Source: Deinococcus marmoris DSM 12784
Lineage (GTDB): Bacteria; Deinococcota; Deinococci; Deinococcales; Deinococcaceae
Assembly (NCBI RefSeq): GCF_000701405.1
Contig: NZ_JNIV01000166.1
Location: forward strand, 1-5,738
Direction of reading: 5' to 3'
DNA length: 5,738 nt
The position numbers and the translations under genes were made by a program. Numbering within the stretch: the stretch's first letter is position 1; every line of letters begins with the position of its first letter. Positions 5,678-5,738 of the stretch are shown here, in pieces. The notes beneath the pieces are model-generated. The model ran no database searches. It worked only from the letters and a program-made list of their open reading frames with translations, and was not told the DNA's origin.

Positions 5678-5738
5678 ACGTGTACTTCGGCAAATCTGGC
5701 AAGTGCTTTCTTCTCTAATTGACATTAGGCAAGAGAAA

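Overview
The window looks like part of a mobilizable plasmid, or of a plasmid-derived island, from a high-GC bacterium. Deinococcus is the best guess. The grounds are the overall style of the genes, a MerR-type helix-turn-helix protein of a kind I associate with Deinococcus plasmids, and -10 boxes placed almost on top of start codons. This is recognition from memory, not a database match.

Left part (1-1251, minus strand). A gene begins at 185 and leaves the window at base 1. Upstream of it lie a 9-bp hairpin and three exact TCTGTTGG copies at an 11-bp period, which look like iterons. This may be a replication control region. Further upstream is a 189-residue regulator with an N-terminal helix-turn-helix and a coiled-coil tail. 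A terminator-like hairpin separates the two genes, and a cluster of GGGGGCGC repeats lies upstream of the regulator.

Middle part (1252-2877, plus strand). This is a detached polymorphic-toxin tip. The end of a Hint self-cleaving domain is joined to a C-terminal toxin domain. One base after the toxin stop codon comes a small, very AT-rich gene in the position of an immunity gene, then a clear terminator. The N-terminal delivery part of the toxin and most of the Hint domain are missing. A 120-bp stretch with inverted GTGTCAG/CTGACAC ends and several internal CTGAC copies follows, then an unrecognised 132-residue gene that could be a second, orphan immunity gene. The base composition falls sharply here (19 G/C of 60 at 1921-1980, against 42 of 60 at 3241-3300), which points to acquired DNA.

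Right-middle part (2996-4520, minus strand). This is a compact mobilization module: a ribbon-helix-helix accessory protein, a short relaxase with the three-histidine motif starting 3 bp after it, and upstream a hairpin followed by an IncP-like nick sequence that is a good oriT candidate.

Right end (4521-5738). About 300 bp without a convincing gene is followed by a minus-strand gene for a predicted lipoprotein, which has a promoter-like sequence only 10 bp before its start codon.

Taken together: possible replication control, a mobilization cassette, and a transposon-like pocket carrying a toxin tip and its likely immunity gene. No known complete defence or secretion system is present. The most unusual item is the plasmid-borne, headless toxin-immunity cassette.
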